A DNA stretch of 64,000 nucleotides, from contig NZ_KZ119600.1 of assembly GCF_002153425.1 (NCBI RefSeq), positions 2,062,684 to 2,126,683 of the forward strand, read 5' to 3'. The stretch comes from Litchfieldia alkalitelluris (GTDB taxonomy: Bacteria > Bacillota > Bacilli > Bacillales > Salisediminibacteriaceae). This document shows, piece by piece, positions 1 through 8,738 of this stretch (its first letter is position 1; every line of letters starts with the position of its first letter). Below the pieces are notes generated by a model. It was given only the letters and a program-made list of their open reading frames with translations. It was not told where the DNA came from and searched no databases. Made by a program: the position numbers and the translations under genes.

Positions 1-1
1 A

Positions 2-793
2 CAAATAATGGCTTGGATGATGGATGAATACAGTAGAATGAAAGAGTTTGATTCTCCTGGTTTTATTACTGGAAAACCTATTGTATTAGGGGGATCACAT
101 GGTAGAGAGTCTGCGACAGCTAAAGGAGTAACTATTTGTATACGAGAAGCAGCTAAGAAGAAGGGAATTAACCTCGAAGGTGCTCGTATTGTCATTCAAG
201 GTTTCGGAAACGCAGGGAGTTTCTTAGCTAAATTTATGCACGATGCAGGAGCAAAAGTAGTTGGTATTTCAGACGTGTACGGGGGACTCCACGACCCAGA
301 AGGTCTAGATATTGACTATTTATTGGATCGTAGAGATAGCTTTGGAACAGTTACTAAATTATTTAAAAATACGATTCCTAATCATGAATTACTAGAACTT
401 GATTGTGATATTTTAGTACCAGCAGCTATTGAGAACCAAATTACTGAAGAAAATGCAAATAAGATTAAAGCAGAAATTATCGTGGAAGCAGCTAATGGAC
501 CAACTACAATTGAAGCAACAGAAGTTCTTAATGAACGGGGCATACTCCTTGTACCTGATGTTCTTGCTTCTTCTGGCGGAGTAACAGTAAGTTATTTTGA
601 ATGGGTACAGAATAATCAAGGATTTTATTGGACGGAAGAAGAAGTTGAGGAACGTCTAGAAAAGGTGATGGTATCTGCCTTTGAAAATATATATAAGGTA
701 GCTTCACAACGAGGGGTTGATATGCGTTTAGCTGCCTATATGGTAGGTGTAAGAAAAATGGCCGAAGCAAGCCGCTTCAGAGGCTGGATATAA
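2..793 (+). CDS. gudB: NAD-specific glutamate dehydrogenase, C-terminal part (5' end outside window)
   Basis: Oxidative deamination of glutamate to 2-oxoglutarate in the cytosol. The reading frame is already open at the left edge, so only the last 263 or so residues are present; the N-terminal substrate domain is missing. The visible part contains the Rossmann NAD-binding domain with the GFGNAGSF glycine motif near residue 70, the VEAANGPTT motif and the typical C-terminus ending in EASRFRGWI. Sequence is very close to B. subtilis RocG/GudB. Position directly before ypdA matches gudB rather than rocG. Whether the N-terminus has the inactivating duplication known from laboratory B. subtilis gudB cannot be seen. 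A strong terminator follows. Confidence 0.93.
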   Translation, partial: QIMAWMMDEYSRMKEFDSPGFITGKPIVLGGSHGRESATAKGVTICIREAAKKKGINLEGARIVIQGFGNAGSFLAKFMHDAGAKVVGISDVYGGLHDPEGLDIDYLLDRRDSFGTVTKLFKNTIPNHELLELDCDILVPAAIENQITEENANKIKAEIIVEAANGPTTIEATEVLNERGILLVPDVLASSGGVTVSYFEWVQNNQGFYWTEEEVEERLEKVMVSAFENIYKVASQRGVDMRLAAYMVGVRKMAEASRFRGWI

Positions 794-804
794 TAGTTAA
801 AAAC

Positions 805-836
805 GATCCTTTCCAATATTGGGAGGGATTTTTTTT
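805..836 (+). terminator. Intrinsic terminator after gudB
   Basis: Stem 805-814 pairs with 821-829 (with G-U pairs) around an AATATT loop and is followed by a run of T. It separates gudB from ypdA. Confidence 0.85.
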
Positions 837-901
837 GAAAAAAGACATTTCCTGTATCATAATAAAACAGAACTTAATTTATCGAAGAGGTGTAAGTATT
901 G

Positions 902-1885
902 ATGAAACAAGAGAAGGTTATCATTATTGGAGCAGGTCCATGCGGTTTAGCTGCGGGGATTGCACTCCAAAACATTGGGATAGATCCCTTAATTATTGAA
1001 AAAGGTAATATAGTTAATGCATTATATCATTATCCAACACATCAACAATTTTTTAGTACAAGTGAAAAGCTTTCAATCGGCGATATTCCTTTTTATAGTG
1101 CAGAAAGAAAACCAAAACGAAATGAAGCGCTTGTTTATTATCGTCAAGTAGTGAAGGAAAAACAGCTACGTATTCATGCTTATGAACGTGTAAATCGGGT
1201 AGAAAAGAACGAAAAAGGTGAGTTTCATGTACATTCAACGTCTACAAGTGAAAATCACTATAAAGCAAGTTATGTCATTGTTGCAACAGGATATTATGAC
1301 TCCCCAAATCTACTTGGGGTTCAAGGAGAAAATCAACCACATGTTTTACATTATTTCAAAGAAGCCCATCCTTATTTTGATCAAGATGTCGCAGTAATTG
1401 GTGGGAAAAACTCTGCTGTAGATGCTGCCCTAGAGCTTGAAAAGGCAGGAGCTAGGGTCTCTGTTTTTTATCGGGGAAATGACTATTCAAGTAGTATAAA
1501 GCCATGGATTTTACCAGAGTTTGAATCATTAATTAAACATGGTCATATTAATATGTTCTTCAACTCAAATATTATTAAAGTCAATCCTTCGACTATCCTA
1601 GTTTCAAATAATGGAAAGGAAGAGGAGCATAAAGCAGACTTTGTTTTTGCAATGACTGGATACCACCCAGATCATTCCTTCATAGAAAACATGGGGGTGA
1701 AGATTGACCCTCATTCAGGTAGACCAAGTTTTAATGATGCATCAATGGAGACGAATGTTGATAACATATTTATTGCAGGGGTTATTGCAGCAGGAAATAA
1801 TGCAAACGAAATTTTTATTGAGAATGGACGTCATCATGGTGAGAAAATAGCTAATACGATCAAAACGAAAGAACTGAGAAGTTAA
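902..1885 (+). CDS. ypdA: Bacillithiol disulfide reductase YpdA (Bdr)
   Basis: Flavoprotein that uses NADPH to reduce oxidised bacillithiol, the thiol made by BshA/BshB1 encoded later in this window. 327 residues from the ATG at 902; a TTG at 899 directly before it is the alternative, both served by AGAGGTG at 886-892. The N-terminus has the FAD dinucleotide-binding motif GAGPCG and the second nucleotide-binding motif GGKNSA lies near residue 165; IFIAGV near the C-terminus is the usual FAD-contact strand. Lies downstream of gudB as in B. subtilis, followed after 27 bp by an asparaginase gene. Confidence 0.93.
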   Translation: MKQEKVIIIGAGPCGLAAGIALQNIGIDPLIIEKGNIVNALYHYPTHQQFFSTSEKLSIGDIPFYSAERKPKRNEALVYYRQVVKEKQLRIHAYERVNRVEKNEKGEFHVHSTSTSENHYKASYVIVATGYYDSPNLLGVQGENQPHVLHYFKEAHPYFDQDVAVIGGKNSAVDAALELEKAGARVSVFYRGNDYSSSIKPWILPEFESLIKHGHINMFFNSNIIKVNPSTILVSNNGKEEEHKADFVFAMTGYHPDHSFIENMGVKIDPHSGRPSFNDASMETNVDNIFIAGVIAAGNNANEIFIENGRHHGEKIANTIKTKELRS

Positions 1886-1912
1886 TTAGTTTAAGTGGAG
1901 GAATGGTAAGGA

Positions 1913-2878
1913 ATGAAAAAGGTAGCAGTATTAACTACTGGGGGAACGATAGCAAGTAAGCATAATGAAGAGGGGAGACTTAGCTCTGGCGCTATGACGG
2001 GAGAAGAATTGAGTGATGTACTCAACTTACCAGAGGATATTGATATAGATATTTATTCTGTTTTACAAAAACCAAGTATGCATATTAGCTTTTCAGATTT
2101 AGATGTGATTAGGCAAAAAATTGAGGAGTTATTTAGCCAAGACTCAGTCAGTGGAGTGGTCGTCACTCATGGTACAGATACACTTGAGGAGACAGCATAT
2201 TTTCTTGATTTGACTATTGCTGACAAAAGGCCTGTAGTTGTAACAGGATCACAACGTTCTTCGGAGCAATTAGGCAGTGATGCTTTCATTAACTTGCGAC
2301 ATGCCATATATTCTGCGTGTGACGCTCAATTACATCATTGTGGTACTGTTGTTATCTTTAATGAAAGGGTATTTGCAGCTAGATATGTAAAAAAAGAGCA
2401 TGCTTCAAATATTCAAGGATTTAACTCCTTTGGATTTGGATATTTAGGGATTATTGATAATGATGATCTTTTTTTATACCAAAGGCCGATTAGAACAGAC
2501 AAGCTGTTACCCATTAAAAAAGAGATCCCTGAAGTAGATATTGTGAAATGTTATCTTGATGCTGACGATAAATTTATTAAGGCTAGTATTAAAGCAGATG
2601 TCCAAGGGATGATATTAGAAGGTGTTGGACGGGGCCAAGTATCACCAAAGATGATGGAGGCAATAAAAGAAGCTGTGAATCAAGGTATTCATATTGTAAT
2701 AACTACTGCAGCTGAAGAAGGCGAGGTATATCCAACTTATGATTATGAAGGCAGCACCTATGATCTAAGTCAAGCGGGGGTTATCCTAGGGAAAGATTAT
2801 GATAGTAAAAAAGCGAGAATCAAACTAATGTCACTGATAAGGGCGGAAAAGGACATTAAAACAGGATTTTATCGTTGA
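1913..2878 (+). CDS. ansA: Type I L-asparaginase
   Basis: Hydrolyses L-asparagine to aspartate and ammonia. 321 residues with both catalytic threonine regions: TTGGTIAS at residues 8-15 and THGTDTLEETA around residue 85. No signal peptide, so cytosolic. A GGAGGA lies 10 bases before the ATG. It is close behind ypdA and may be co-transcribed. Not part of the classical B. subtilis order here, so a lineage-specific position is likely. No clear terminator follows, only a T-rich tract near 2887. Confidence 0.9.
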   Translation: MKKVAVLTTGGTIASKHNEEGRLSSGAMTGEELSDVLNLPEDIDIDIYSVLQKPSMHISFSDLDVIRQKIEELFSQDSVSGVVVTHGTDTLEETAYFLDLTIADKRPVVVTGSQRSSEQLGSDAFINLRHAIYSACDAQLHHCGTVVIFNERVFAARYVKKEHASNIQGFNSFGFGYLGIIDNDDLFLYQRPIRTDKLLPIKKEIPEVDIVKCYLDADDKFIKASIKADVQGMILEGVGRGQVSPKMMEAIKEAVNQGIHIVITTAAEEGEVYPTYDYEGSTYDLSQAGVILGKDYDSKKARIKLMSLIRAEKDIKTGFYR

Positions 2879-2990
2879 TCTCCTCTCTTTTTGCAAAATA
2901 TTACAAATAATGGTTGCTAATAGCCTATATTTTTCATACCATTAAATAAATAGTAAAGCGTTAACTGTTGAGAGAGGTGGTGAGTTCCAG

Positions 2991-3662
2991 ATGATACCTT
3001 ATATAACTGCGGGACTCGCTCCAGCACTAGGACTACTGTGCTTTTTTTATTTAAAGGATGAGTATGAACAGGAACCATTGTCTTCTGTTATACGTTGTTT
3101 TTTATTTGGAGCATTGTTAGTTTTTCCAATTATGTTTATACAGTTTGCCTTTCAGGAAGAAGGGTATTTTCAATCCATATATATGCAAGCTTTTATTCAA
3201 ACAGCATTTATAGAAGAGATTTTAAAGTGGCTAATCGTAATGTTGGCTGTTTTCCACCATGTTCATTTTAATCAAAGGTATGATGGAATTGTTTATGCCA
3301 CCGCTGTAGCGTTAGGATTTGCTTCAGCTGAGAATATATTATACTTAATATCAAATGGTGTGGAAACTGCATTTTTTCGTGCGATATTTCCAGTGAGTAG
3401 CCACGCCCTATTTGGGGTTGTTATGGGGTATTATATAGGGCTCGCTAAGTTTAATCCGAAAAGACGTAATACAATACTTATTTACTCGTTTATATTTCCT
3501 TTTTTGTTACACAGTGTATACAATCTGATTTTATTAACACAGCAAAGCTGGCTTTTTTACCTCGTCCCATTTATGATCTTTTTATGGGTGTTGGGACTAA
3601 GGAAAGTTAAAAAAGCCAATTTAAAACAAGGTGCATATTTCCAAAAAAATATCGCATCTTAA
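2991..3662 (+). CDS. prsW: Intramembrane metalloprotease PrsW (YpdC)
   Basis: Polytopic membrane protease that in B. subtilis makes the first cut in anti-sigma factor RsiW, releasing sigma-W under envelope stress. 223 residues, about eight hydrophobic segments. Diagnostic motifs are visible: EEILKW (glutamate pair at 75-76), SAENILY near 113 and histidines at about 138 and 174, matching the residues known to be required in the family. RBS GAGAGGTGG precedes the ATG. Whether the target here is RsiW cannot be told from this window. Confidence 0.93.
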   Translation: MIPYITAGLAPALGLLCFFYLKDEYEQEPLSSVIRCFLFGALLVFPIMFIQFAFQEEGYFQSIYMQAFIQTAFIEEILKWLIVMLAVFHHVHFNQRYDGIVYATAVALGFASAENILYLISNGVETAFFRAIFPVSSHALFGVVMGYYIGLAKFNPKRRNTILIYSFIFPFLLHSVYNLILLTQQSWLFYLVPFMIFLWVLGLRKVKKANLKQGAYFQKNIAS

Positions 3663-3694
3663 GCAAGATCAAATTTTATAAGGAGTGATTTCTG

Positions 3695-3856
3695 TTGTCG
3701 AAAGCACGCTATAAAATTACGATCCGATGTGGTAGTTGCGGCGAGAAATATATTCTCCGAGGTCGTCAAAACCAGGAAGGCGGTTACGATACAGGATTTA
3801 AAAAATGTGTATGTGGAAACGAAAAGAAGCTAAATGTTGATGTAGTACCAGAATAG
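3695..3856 (+). CDS. Small four-cysteine, zinc-ribbon-like protein
   Basis: 53-residue ORF starting at TTG 3695, six bases after a strong AAGGAGTGA (3680-3688), and ending in TAG just before a strong terminator. The product has CGSC near residue 12 and CVC near residue 38, the spacing of a small zinc ribbon, and is rich in basic residues. Good RBS, tight downstream terminator and composition like its neighbours argue that it is translated. I do not recognise a named family; function unknown. It lies between prsW and sleB. Confidence 0.72.
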   Translation: MSKARYKITIRCGSCGEKYILRGRQNQEGGYDTGFKKCVCGNEKKLNVDVVPE

Positions 3857-3866
3857 CCTGTTTAGT

Positions 3867-3914
3867 AAAACTGACTGCTTATAAGGAGCTCTTCCTTAAG
3901 CAGGCAGTTTTTTT
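3867..3914 (+). terminator. Intrinsic terminator after the small zinc-ribbon gene
   Basis: Long hairpin: CTGACTGCTTA (3871-3881) pairs with TAAGCAGGCAG ending at 3907, with an inner TAAGG/CCTTA stem, followed by seven T. Isolates prsW and the small gene from sleB. Confidence 0.88.
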
Positions 3915-4030
3915 GTGTTAAAAAGCTATGGAAGATTGAAATTGGATTGTTTGTATAAAATGGGCTGTTTAGATAAAACTATCCATATTGACGATAGGAG
4001 TGCTAGCAATATACAAGGAGGATGTGTCAC

Positions 4031-5107
4031 ATGACAAACAACAAGAATAGGAGAAAAGAGCTGTGCATTATCATCTCATTCATTATTGCATCACTTACGA
4101 TATTGCCATTTGGAGCAGAGGCTTTTTCTGATCAAGTCATTCAAAAAGGTGCAACAGGTGATGACGTGATTGAACTTCAAGCTAGGCTTCAATATAACGG
4201 TTTTTATGATGGAGAGATTAATGGAGTTTTTGGATGGAGCACATACTGGGCAGTCCGAAACTTTCAAGAAGAATTTGAGTTAGAAGTAGCCGATGGATTA
4301 GTTGGTGAAAAAACAAAGGAAATGCTAGAAAGAGCAACGGATTATGACAAAGAATGGGTTCACCGCATGATAAGAGAAGGCAGAAAGTTTACTTATTATG
4401 GAGGTACTCCAAAGGAAATTCAAAAGGGTCCGAAAGGTAGTAGAGACTCTAAACAAACAGACCAAAAAGAACAGGACCAACAAAGAAACCAAGGTGAAGA
4501 ACCTGCACAAGAACCGGGTCAACCTACTGAACAACCTGGACAAGGAGAACAACCTGCACCTGAACAAGGCACAGAAGGTGGACAAGGAGAACAACCTACA
4601 CCTGAACAAGGCACAGAAGGTGGACAGGAGGAACAACCTGCACCTGATCAAGAAGAAGAGGAAGGTGGGGACCCAACTCCAGAAGAGGAACCAGTAGGAC
4701 AAGAAGATGATGATGTTGATGTAGAAAGTGCGATAAACGTTCCTGAAGGATTTTCTGATAATGATATTCAACTGCTGTCGCAAGCGGTTCACGGTGAAGC
4801 TCGTGGTGAACCATATGCAGGGCAAGTAGCCGTTGCAGCAGTAATATTAAGCAGAGTAAATAGTCCAAAATTCCCTAACTCTATTTCGGGAGTAATTTTT
4901 GAGCCGAGGGCATTCACAGCAGTCGCAGATGGACAAATTTATTTAGAGCCTAATGAAACATCAAGAAAAGCAGCATTAGATGCAATTAATGGTCAAGACC
5001 CAAGTGGTGGAGCCCTCTACTTTTTCAACCCAGATACGGCAACTTCAGCATGGATATGGTCAAGGCCACAAATTAAGCAAATAGGTAAACATATTTTTTG
5101 TAAATAA
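4031..5107 (+). CDS. sleB: Spore cortex-lytic enzyme SleB
   Basis: Lytic transglycosylase that degrades spore cortex during germination; held dormant in the spore with YpeB. Start chosen at ATG 4031, nine bases after AAGGAGG; an ATG at 4022 abuts the RBS. 358 residues: signal peptide (hydrophobic 10-30), peptidoglycan-binding domain at roughly 40-95, a low-complexity Gln/Glu/Pro/Gly linker at about 135-235, then the SleB hydrolase domain with the AVHGEARGEPYAGQVAVAA motif containing the catalytic glutamate. The linker is longer than in B. subtilis and includes a 42-bp tandem repeat. Followed after 18 bp by ypeB, the usual pair. Confidence 0.95.
   Translation: MTNNKNRRKELCIIISFIIASLTILPFGAEAFSDQVIQKGATGDDVIELQARLQYNGFYDGEINGVFGWSTYWAVRNFQEEFELEVADGLVGEKTKEMLERATDYDKEWVHRMIREGRKFTYYGGTPKEIQKGPKGSRDSKQTDQKEQDQQRNQGEEPAQEPGQPTEQPGQGEQPAPEQGTEGGQGEQPTPEQGTEGGQEEQPAPDQEEEEGGDPTPEEEPVGQEDDDVDVESAINVPEGFSDNDIQLLSQAVHGEARGEPYAGQVAVAAVILSRVNSPKFPNSISGVIFEPRAFTAVADGQIYLEPNETSRKAALDAINGQDPSGGALYFFNPDTATSAWIWSRPQIKQIGKHIFCK
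4538..4663 (+). repeat. 42-bp tandem repeat in the sleB linker
   Basis: Two nearly identical 42-bp units (4538-4579 and 4580-4621) differing at one base and a third, diverged unit from 4622. They encode 14-residue blocks of the form GQGEQPAPEQGTEG. In-frame, so copy number changes only alter linker length. Confidence 0.9.
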
Positions 5108-5125
5108 GGGACGGAGGTGTTTTAT

Positions 5126-6487
5126 TTGATACGATCAATTATTATTGGTGTTTTGGCTGTAGCTTTAGTAGGAACTGGCTATTGGGGTTATACGGAGCAC
5201 CAAGAAAAAAACGCAGTTCTCGTAAGAGCAGAAAATAATTATCAAAGGGCATTTCATGATTTATCTTATCATGTCGATTTATTACATGACGAGATTGGTT
5301 CTACATTAGCTATGAATTCAAAAGAAAGACTTTCACCCTCATTAGCAGAGGTATGGAGGATTACTTCACAAGCTCAAGACGATTTAGGACAACTTCCATT
5401 AGGATTAATGGAATTTAGTGAAACTGAAGAATATTTATATAAAATTGGTGAATTTTCCTATAGAAATGCAATAAGGGACCTAGAGCAAGAACCATTGTCT
5501 GATGAAGAATATGAAACACTACAAGCACTATATGAACAATCAGGAGAAATTCAAGGTGAATTAAGAAACGTCCAATCTAAGGTTTTAAAGGAAAATTTAA
5601 GATGGATGGATGTAGAGTTGGCGCTAGCTTCAGAAGAAGAACCACTTGATAATGGTATTATCAATGGTTTTGAAATCATTGATGAGAAGGTAGGAGGATT
5701 TTCTGAGGTTGATTTTGGACCTGGTTTAGCAGAATTAACAACATCTAGCGAAGACATAGCAGAAAGAATTGCAAATGAAGAAGATATTAGTGAGCAAGAA
5801 GCTATTCAAAAAGCAATTGATTTTATGGAACAGAATAACAACTATGACTTGAATAATGCAAATATCACACTATCTGGTGAAGGGTTAGATTATGAAGCGT
5901 ATAGTATTACCATACCTGATACTCAACATGGTACGAATATAGTAATGGACATTACGAAAAAGGGCGGCCATACTGTATGGATGCTAAATGAAAGGGATAT
6001 TGACCAGCAGTCAATCAGCCTAAATGAGGCATCTGAAAATGCTAAAGCATTTTTAGAAAAGAATGGTTTTGGTGACATGCAGCTAGTTGACAGTAAACAA
6101 TATGATAATATAGGTGTTTTCAACTTTGCTGGATTAATGGATAACGTACGGGTTTATGCCGATTCAGTTGTTCTCGAAGTGGCCTTAGATGAAGGTGACG
6201 TTATAGGTTATGAAGGCTTTGCCTATATAGAAAATCATGATGAAAGGGAAGCATTTGAACAGGAAATTACGAGAGAAGAAGCAGAGGAACGTTTAAATCC
6301 AAACTTAGAAGTTATGGAGCATCACTTAGCCATTATTCAGAATCAATTAGAAGAAGAGGTTCTGTGCCATGAATTTTATGGGGTGATTAACCAGGATACA
6401 TTCCGCATTTTCATCAATGCTGAAAATGGTAGGGAAGAGCATGTGGAAAAACTTGCAAATGCAGAGCCTGTTTATAGAGGCGACTAA
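5126..6487 (+). CDS. ypeB: Germination protein YpeB
   Basis: Inner-membrane anchored spore protein needed for SleB to accumulate in the spore and to keep it inactive. 453 residues starting at TTG 5126, nine bases after GGAGG; this start gives MIRSIIIG, matching known YpeB proteins, while the GTG at 5117 overlaps the RBS. One N-terminal membrane segment (residues 4-22) followed by a long soluble part with C-terminal PepSY-like repeats. Terminator follows. Confidence 0.94.
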   Translation: MIRSIIIGVLAVALVGTGYWGYTEHQEKNAVLVRAENNYQRAFHDLSYHVDLLHDEIGSTLAMNSKERLSPSLAEVWRITSQAQDDLGQLPLGLMEFSETEEYLYKIGEFSYRNAIRDLEQEPLSDEEYETLQALYEQSGEIQGELRNVQSKVLKENLRWMDVELALASEEEPLDNGIINGFEIIDEKVGGFSEVDFGPGLAELTTSSEDIAERIANEEDISEQEAIQKAIDFMEQNNNYDLNNANITLSGEGLDYEAYSITIPDTQHGTNIVMDITKKGGHTVWMLNERDIDQQSISLNEASENAKAFLEKNGFGDMQLVDSKQYDNIGVFNFAGLMDNVRVYADSVVLEVALDEGDVIGYEGFAYIENHDEREAFEQEITREEAEERLNPNLEVMEHHLAIIQNQLEEEVLCHEFYGVINQDTFRIFINAENGREEHVEKLANAEPVYRGD

Positions 6488-6496
6488 AAATATTTT

Positions 6497-6530
6497 GCCC
6501 TTGATTCCTTAAGTGGATCAAGGGCTTTTT
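6497..6530 (+). terminator. Intrinsic terminator after sleB-ypeB
   Basis: Perfect 9-bp stem GCCCTTGAT (6497-6505) with ATCAAGGGC (6517-6525), then five T. Confidence 0.9.
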
Positions 6531-6615
6531 CACTTAAATTTTTAAAATACAGGATTTCTCCTTTTTTTCCCGAACAATATTCATTAAAATATTAGGGGAG
6601 GGAGGAGTAGATTTG

Positions 6616-7278
6616 ATGAAAGTCAGTAACACTATCTATTTAGAAATAATGGATTCAATGGAAAAGAAAAAACGATTTCGTAGTAAAATACATGATTTAA
6701 TTGGGCAACAAATATTTATTGATTATCCTATCGATGAAGAGACTTTAAAAACACGTAGTTTTATAGAAGGGGACAAATTTAAGGTTTGGTTCCTTGGGAA
6801 GGACGAAGCTGTTTATTCCTTTAAAACAGAAGTGATCGGAAAAGTTGAACGAAAGTTCCCAATGCTAATATTAAAGGATCCTGGAAAAGACGAATACAAA
6901 AGGATACAAAGAAGACAATATGTCAGGATAGATACATTTATTGATGTGGCAATCCAACCAATAGAACAAATTTTTCAGCCATTTACATCGACATCTATAG
7001 ATATAAGTGCTGGAGGAATGGCAGTATCCTTACCTGACAATCATCCTATGACTGAAAAAGATGAAGTAGTTCTTTGGTTTCCTTTAAATCTTCAGTCTAG
7101 TGATATGATCTATATAAAGGTGAAAGCAAAATTAGTTCGGATTATATTATCTGAAGGAAGATTGAAAGGCTCATTTCAATTTATTGAATTAGATGAAAAA
7201 ATGAGACAGAAGATTGTTAGATACTGTTTTGAGAAACAGCTTAGCTTACGTAAAAAAGAAAGGGGAGCCATGCTTTAA
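6616..7278 (+). CDS. ypfA: c-di-GMP-binding PilZ protein YpfA (MotI/DgrA)
   Basis: Receptor for cyclic di-GMP that in B. subtilis binds MotA and stops the flagellar motor. 220 residues: N-terminal YcgR-like domain (about 1-95) and C-terminal PilZ domain. The c-di-GMP motifs are present: RRQYVR near residue 99 and DISAGG near residue 132. Start ATG 6616 with GGGAGGGAGGAG upstream; TTG 6613 is an alternative. Chemotaxis gene cheR later in the window fits a motile organism. The small ypfB found here in B. subtilis is not seen. Confidence 0.9.
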   Translation: MKVSNTIYLEIMDSMEKKKRFRSKIHDLIGQQIFIDYPIDEETLKTRSFIEGDKFKVWFLGKDEAVYSFKTEVIGKVERKFPMLILKDPGKDEYKRIQRRQYVRIDTFIDVAIQPIEQIFQPFTSTSIDISAGGMAVSLPDNHPMTEKDEVVLWFPLNLQSSDMIYIKVKAKLVRIILSEGRLKGSFQFIELDEKMRQKIVRYCFEKQLSLRKKERGAML

Positions 7279-7379
7279 ATAGTTGATGGATAGGAATGAT
7301 CAGATTCTTCTGAAAGAATAGACCTGAATCGTAAAAATATGATAAGATATACGAAGATATAAGACTTAAATAGAATAGG

Positions 7380-8069
7380 ATGACAGTCAACATGAACATG
7401 AATATCGCAATTGACGGACCTGCTGGGGCAGGTAAGAGTACAGTGGCTAAACTTGTTGCTGACCGTTTATCATATGTGTATATTGATACAGGCGCAATGT
7501 ATAGAGCTCTTACATATATGGCTTTACAAAATGAAGTAAGTGTAGATGACGGTGAAGCATTAAAAAAATTATTAAGTGATTTGAAAATAGAATTAGTCAA
7601 TAAAAATGGAAAACAACTCATTTATGTAAATGAGAAAGATGTGAGTGAGGAAATTCGCCATTCAGAAGTTACCAATAAAGTATCCTATGTAGCCAAACAC
7701 TCTGATATTCGTAAAGAGATGGTGTATAAGCAGCAACAGTTAGCTTCTGGTGGAGGTACAGTGATGGATGGAAGAGATATTGGCACAGCAGTTTTACCAG
7801 ATGCTGAATTAAAGTTGTTTCTAAATGCTTCAGTAGATGAGCGTGCTAGAAGACGTCATGAAGAAATGATTTCAAAAGGTTTTGACTCAAACATAGATGT
7901 TTTAAAAGAAGAAATTAGAAAAAGGGATCAAATGGATTCTGAGCGTGAAGTTGCCCCATTAAAAAAAGCTGATGATGCTATTGAAATTGATTCAACGTCT
8001 ATGAGTATAAATGAAGTGGTAGTTTTAATTTTAAGCTTTGTTGAGGAACGAAAGGGAATGATGAAGTGA
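7380..8069 (+). CDS. cmk: Cytidylate kinase
   Basis: Phosphorylates CMP and dCMP to the diphosphates. 229 residues from ATG 7380; ATGs at 7392 and 7398 are also possible because the RBS is poor and GAGKST must lie close to the N-terminus in all cases. P-loop GPAGAGKST at about 10-18 and GRDIGT near residue 125 are intact. The stop overlaps the plsC start by three bases (GTGA), showing translational coupling. Cluster cmk-plsC-rpsA-like is conserved in Firmicutes. Confidence 0.95.
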   Translation: MTVNMNMNIAIDGPAGAGKSTVAKLVADRLSYVYIDTGAMYRALTYMALQNEVSVDDGEALKKLLSDLKIELVNKNGKQLIYVNEKDVSEEIRHSEVTNKVSYVAKHSDIRKEMVYKQQQLASGGGTVMDGRDIGTAVLPDAELKLFLNASVDERARRRHEEMISKGFDSNIDVLKEEIRKRDQMDSEREVAPLKKADDAIEIDSTSMSINEVVVLILSFVEERKGMMK

Positions 8070-8647
8070 ATTTATATCGCGTAGGTAGGTTTTTATGTGC
8101 AGTATTTCTTCGTATTTTTTATAGAGTAAAAGTGCTAGGTAAGGAAAATATTCCAAAGGACGGAGGGGTTTTATTATGTAGTAATCATATACATCTTCTT
8201 GACCCTCCACTAGTAGGATCCTTTATAAAACGGCAAGTATGTTATATGGCGAAGGCGGAGCTTTTTGAAACACCTATATTAAAACATATAATTCGTAGAC
8301 TTGGAGCTTTCCCTATACGACGTGGAATGAGTGATCGTCAAGCGTTAAGAACAGGCTTAAACTTGTTAAAAGAGGGAAATATGGTCGGTATTTTCCCAGA
8401 GGGAACAAGAAGCAAGACACAGGAGCTTGGCAAAGGCTTAGCTGGAGTTGGTTTCTTCGCACTAAGGTCAAATGCTAAAGTTGTTCCATGTGCAATCATT
8501 GGTACATACAAAATTTTTTCAAGAGTCACGTTAGTTTATGGAAGCCCTATTGATATGAATCCCCTAAGAGAAAATAAAGCTTCGGCAGAAGAAGCAACAG
8601 AAAAAATTATGGAAGGGATTCAAGAGCTTCTTAACGAATATCAATAA
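8066..8647 (+). CDS. plsC: 1-acyl-sn-glycerol-3-phosphate acyltransferase
   Basis: Second acylation in phosphatidic acid synthesis, at the inner face of the membrane. 193 residues; GTG start overlapping the cmk stop, with AAAGGGA upstream. The HX4D catalytic motif appears as NHIHLLDPP near residue 40 and the substrate-binding FPEGTRS near residue 110. A hydrophobic N-terminus fits a monotopic membrane protein. plsY, acting one step earlier, is encoded 5 kb downstream. Confidence 0.93.
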   Translation: MNLYRVGRFLCAVFLRIFYRVKVLGKENIPKDGGVLLCSNHIHLLDPPLVGSFIKRQVCYMAKAELFETPILKHIIRRLGAFPIRRGMSDRQALRTGLNLLKEGNMVGIFPEGTRSKTQELGKGLAGVGFFALRSNAKVVPCAIIGTYKIFSRVTLVYGSPIDMNPLRENKASAEEATEKIMEGIQELLNEYQ

Positions 8648-8738
8648 ATAGTATCGTAACTCCCATATGTTTGTGGGAGAAAACATAAATTTTAAAGCTA
8701 AGGAACCCTGTATTAATGGGTTAGGGAGGGTATAGTCA

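Noticed and set aside
4325-4825. 166-codon ORF on the - strand opposite the sleB linker
   Set aside because: It is an antisense shadow of the Gln/Glu/Pro repeat region; composition (Phe/Leu/Cys/Arg-rich) is what repeats of CAA/GAA codons give on the other strand, and there is no RBS.
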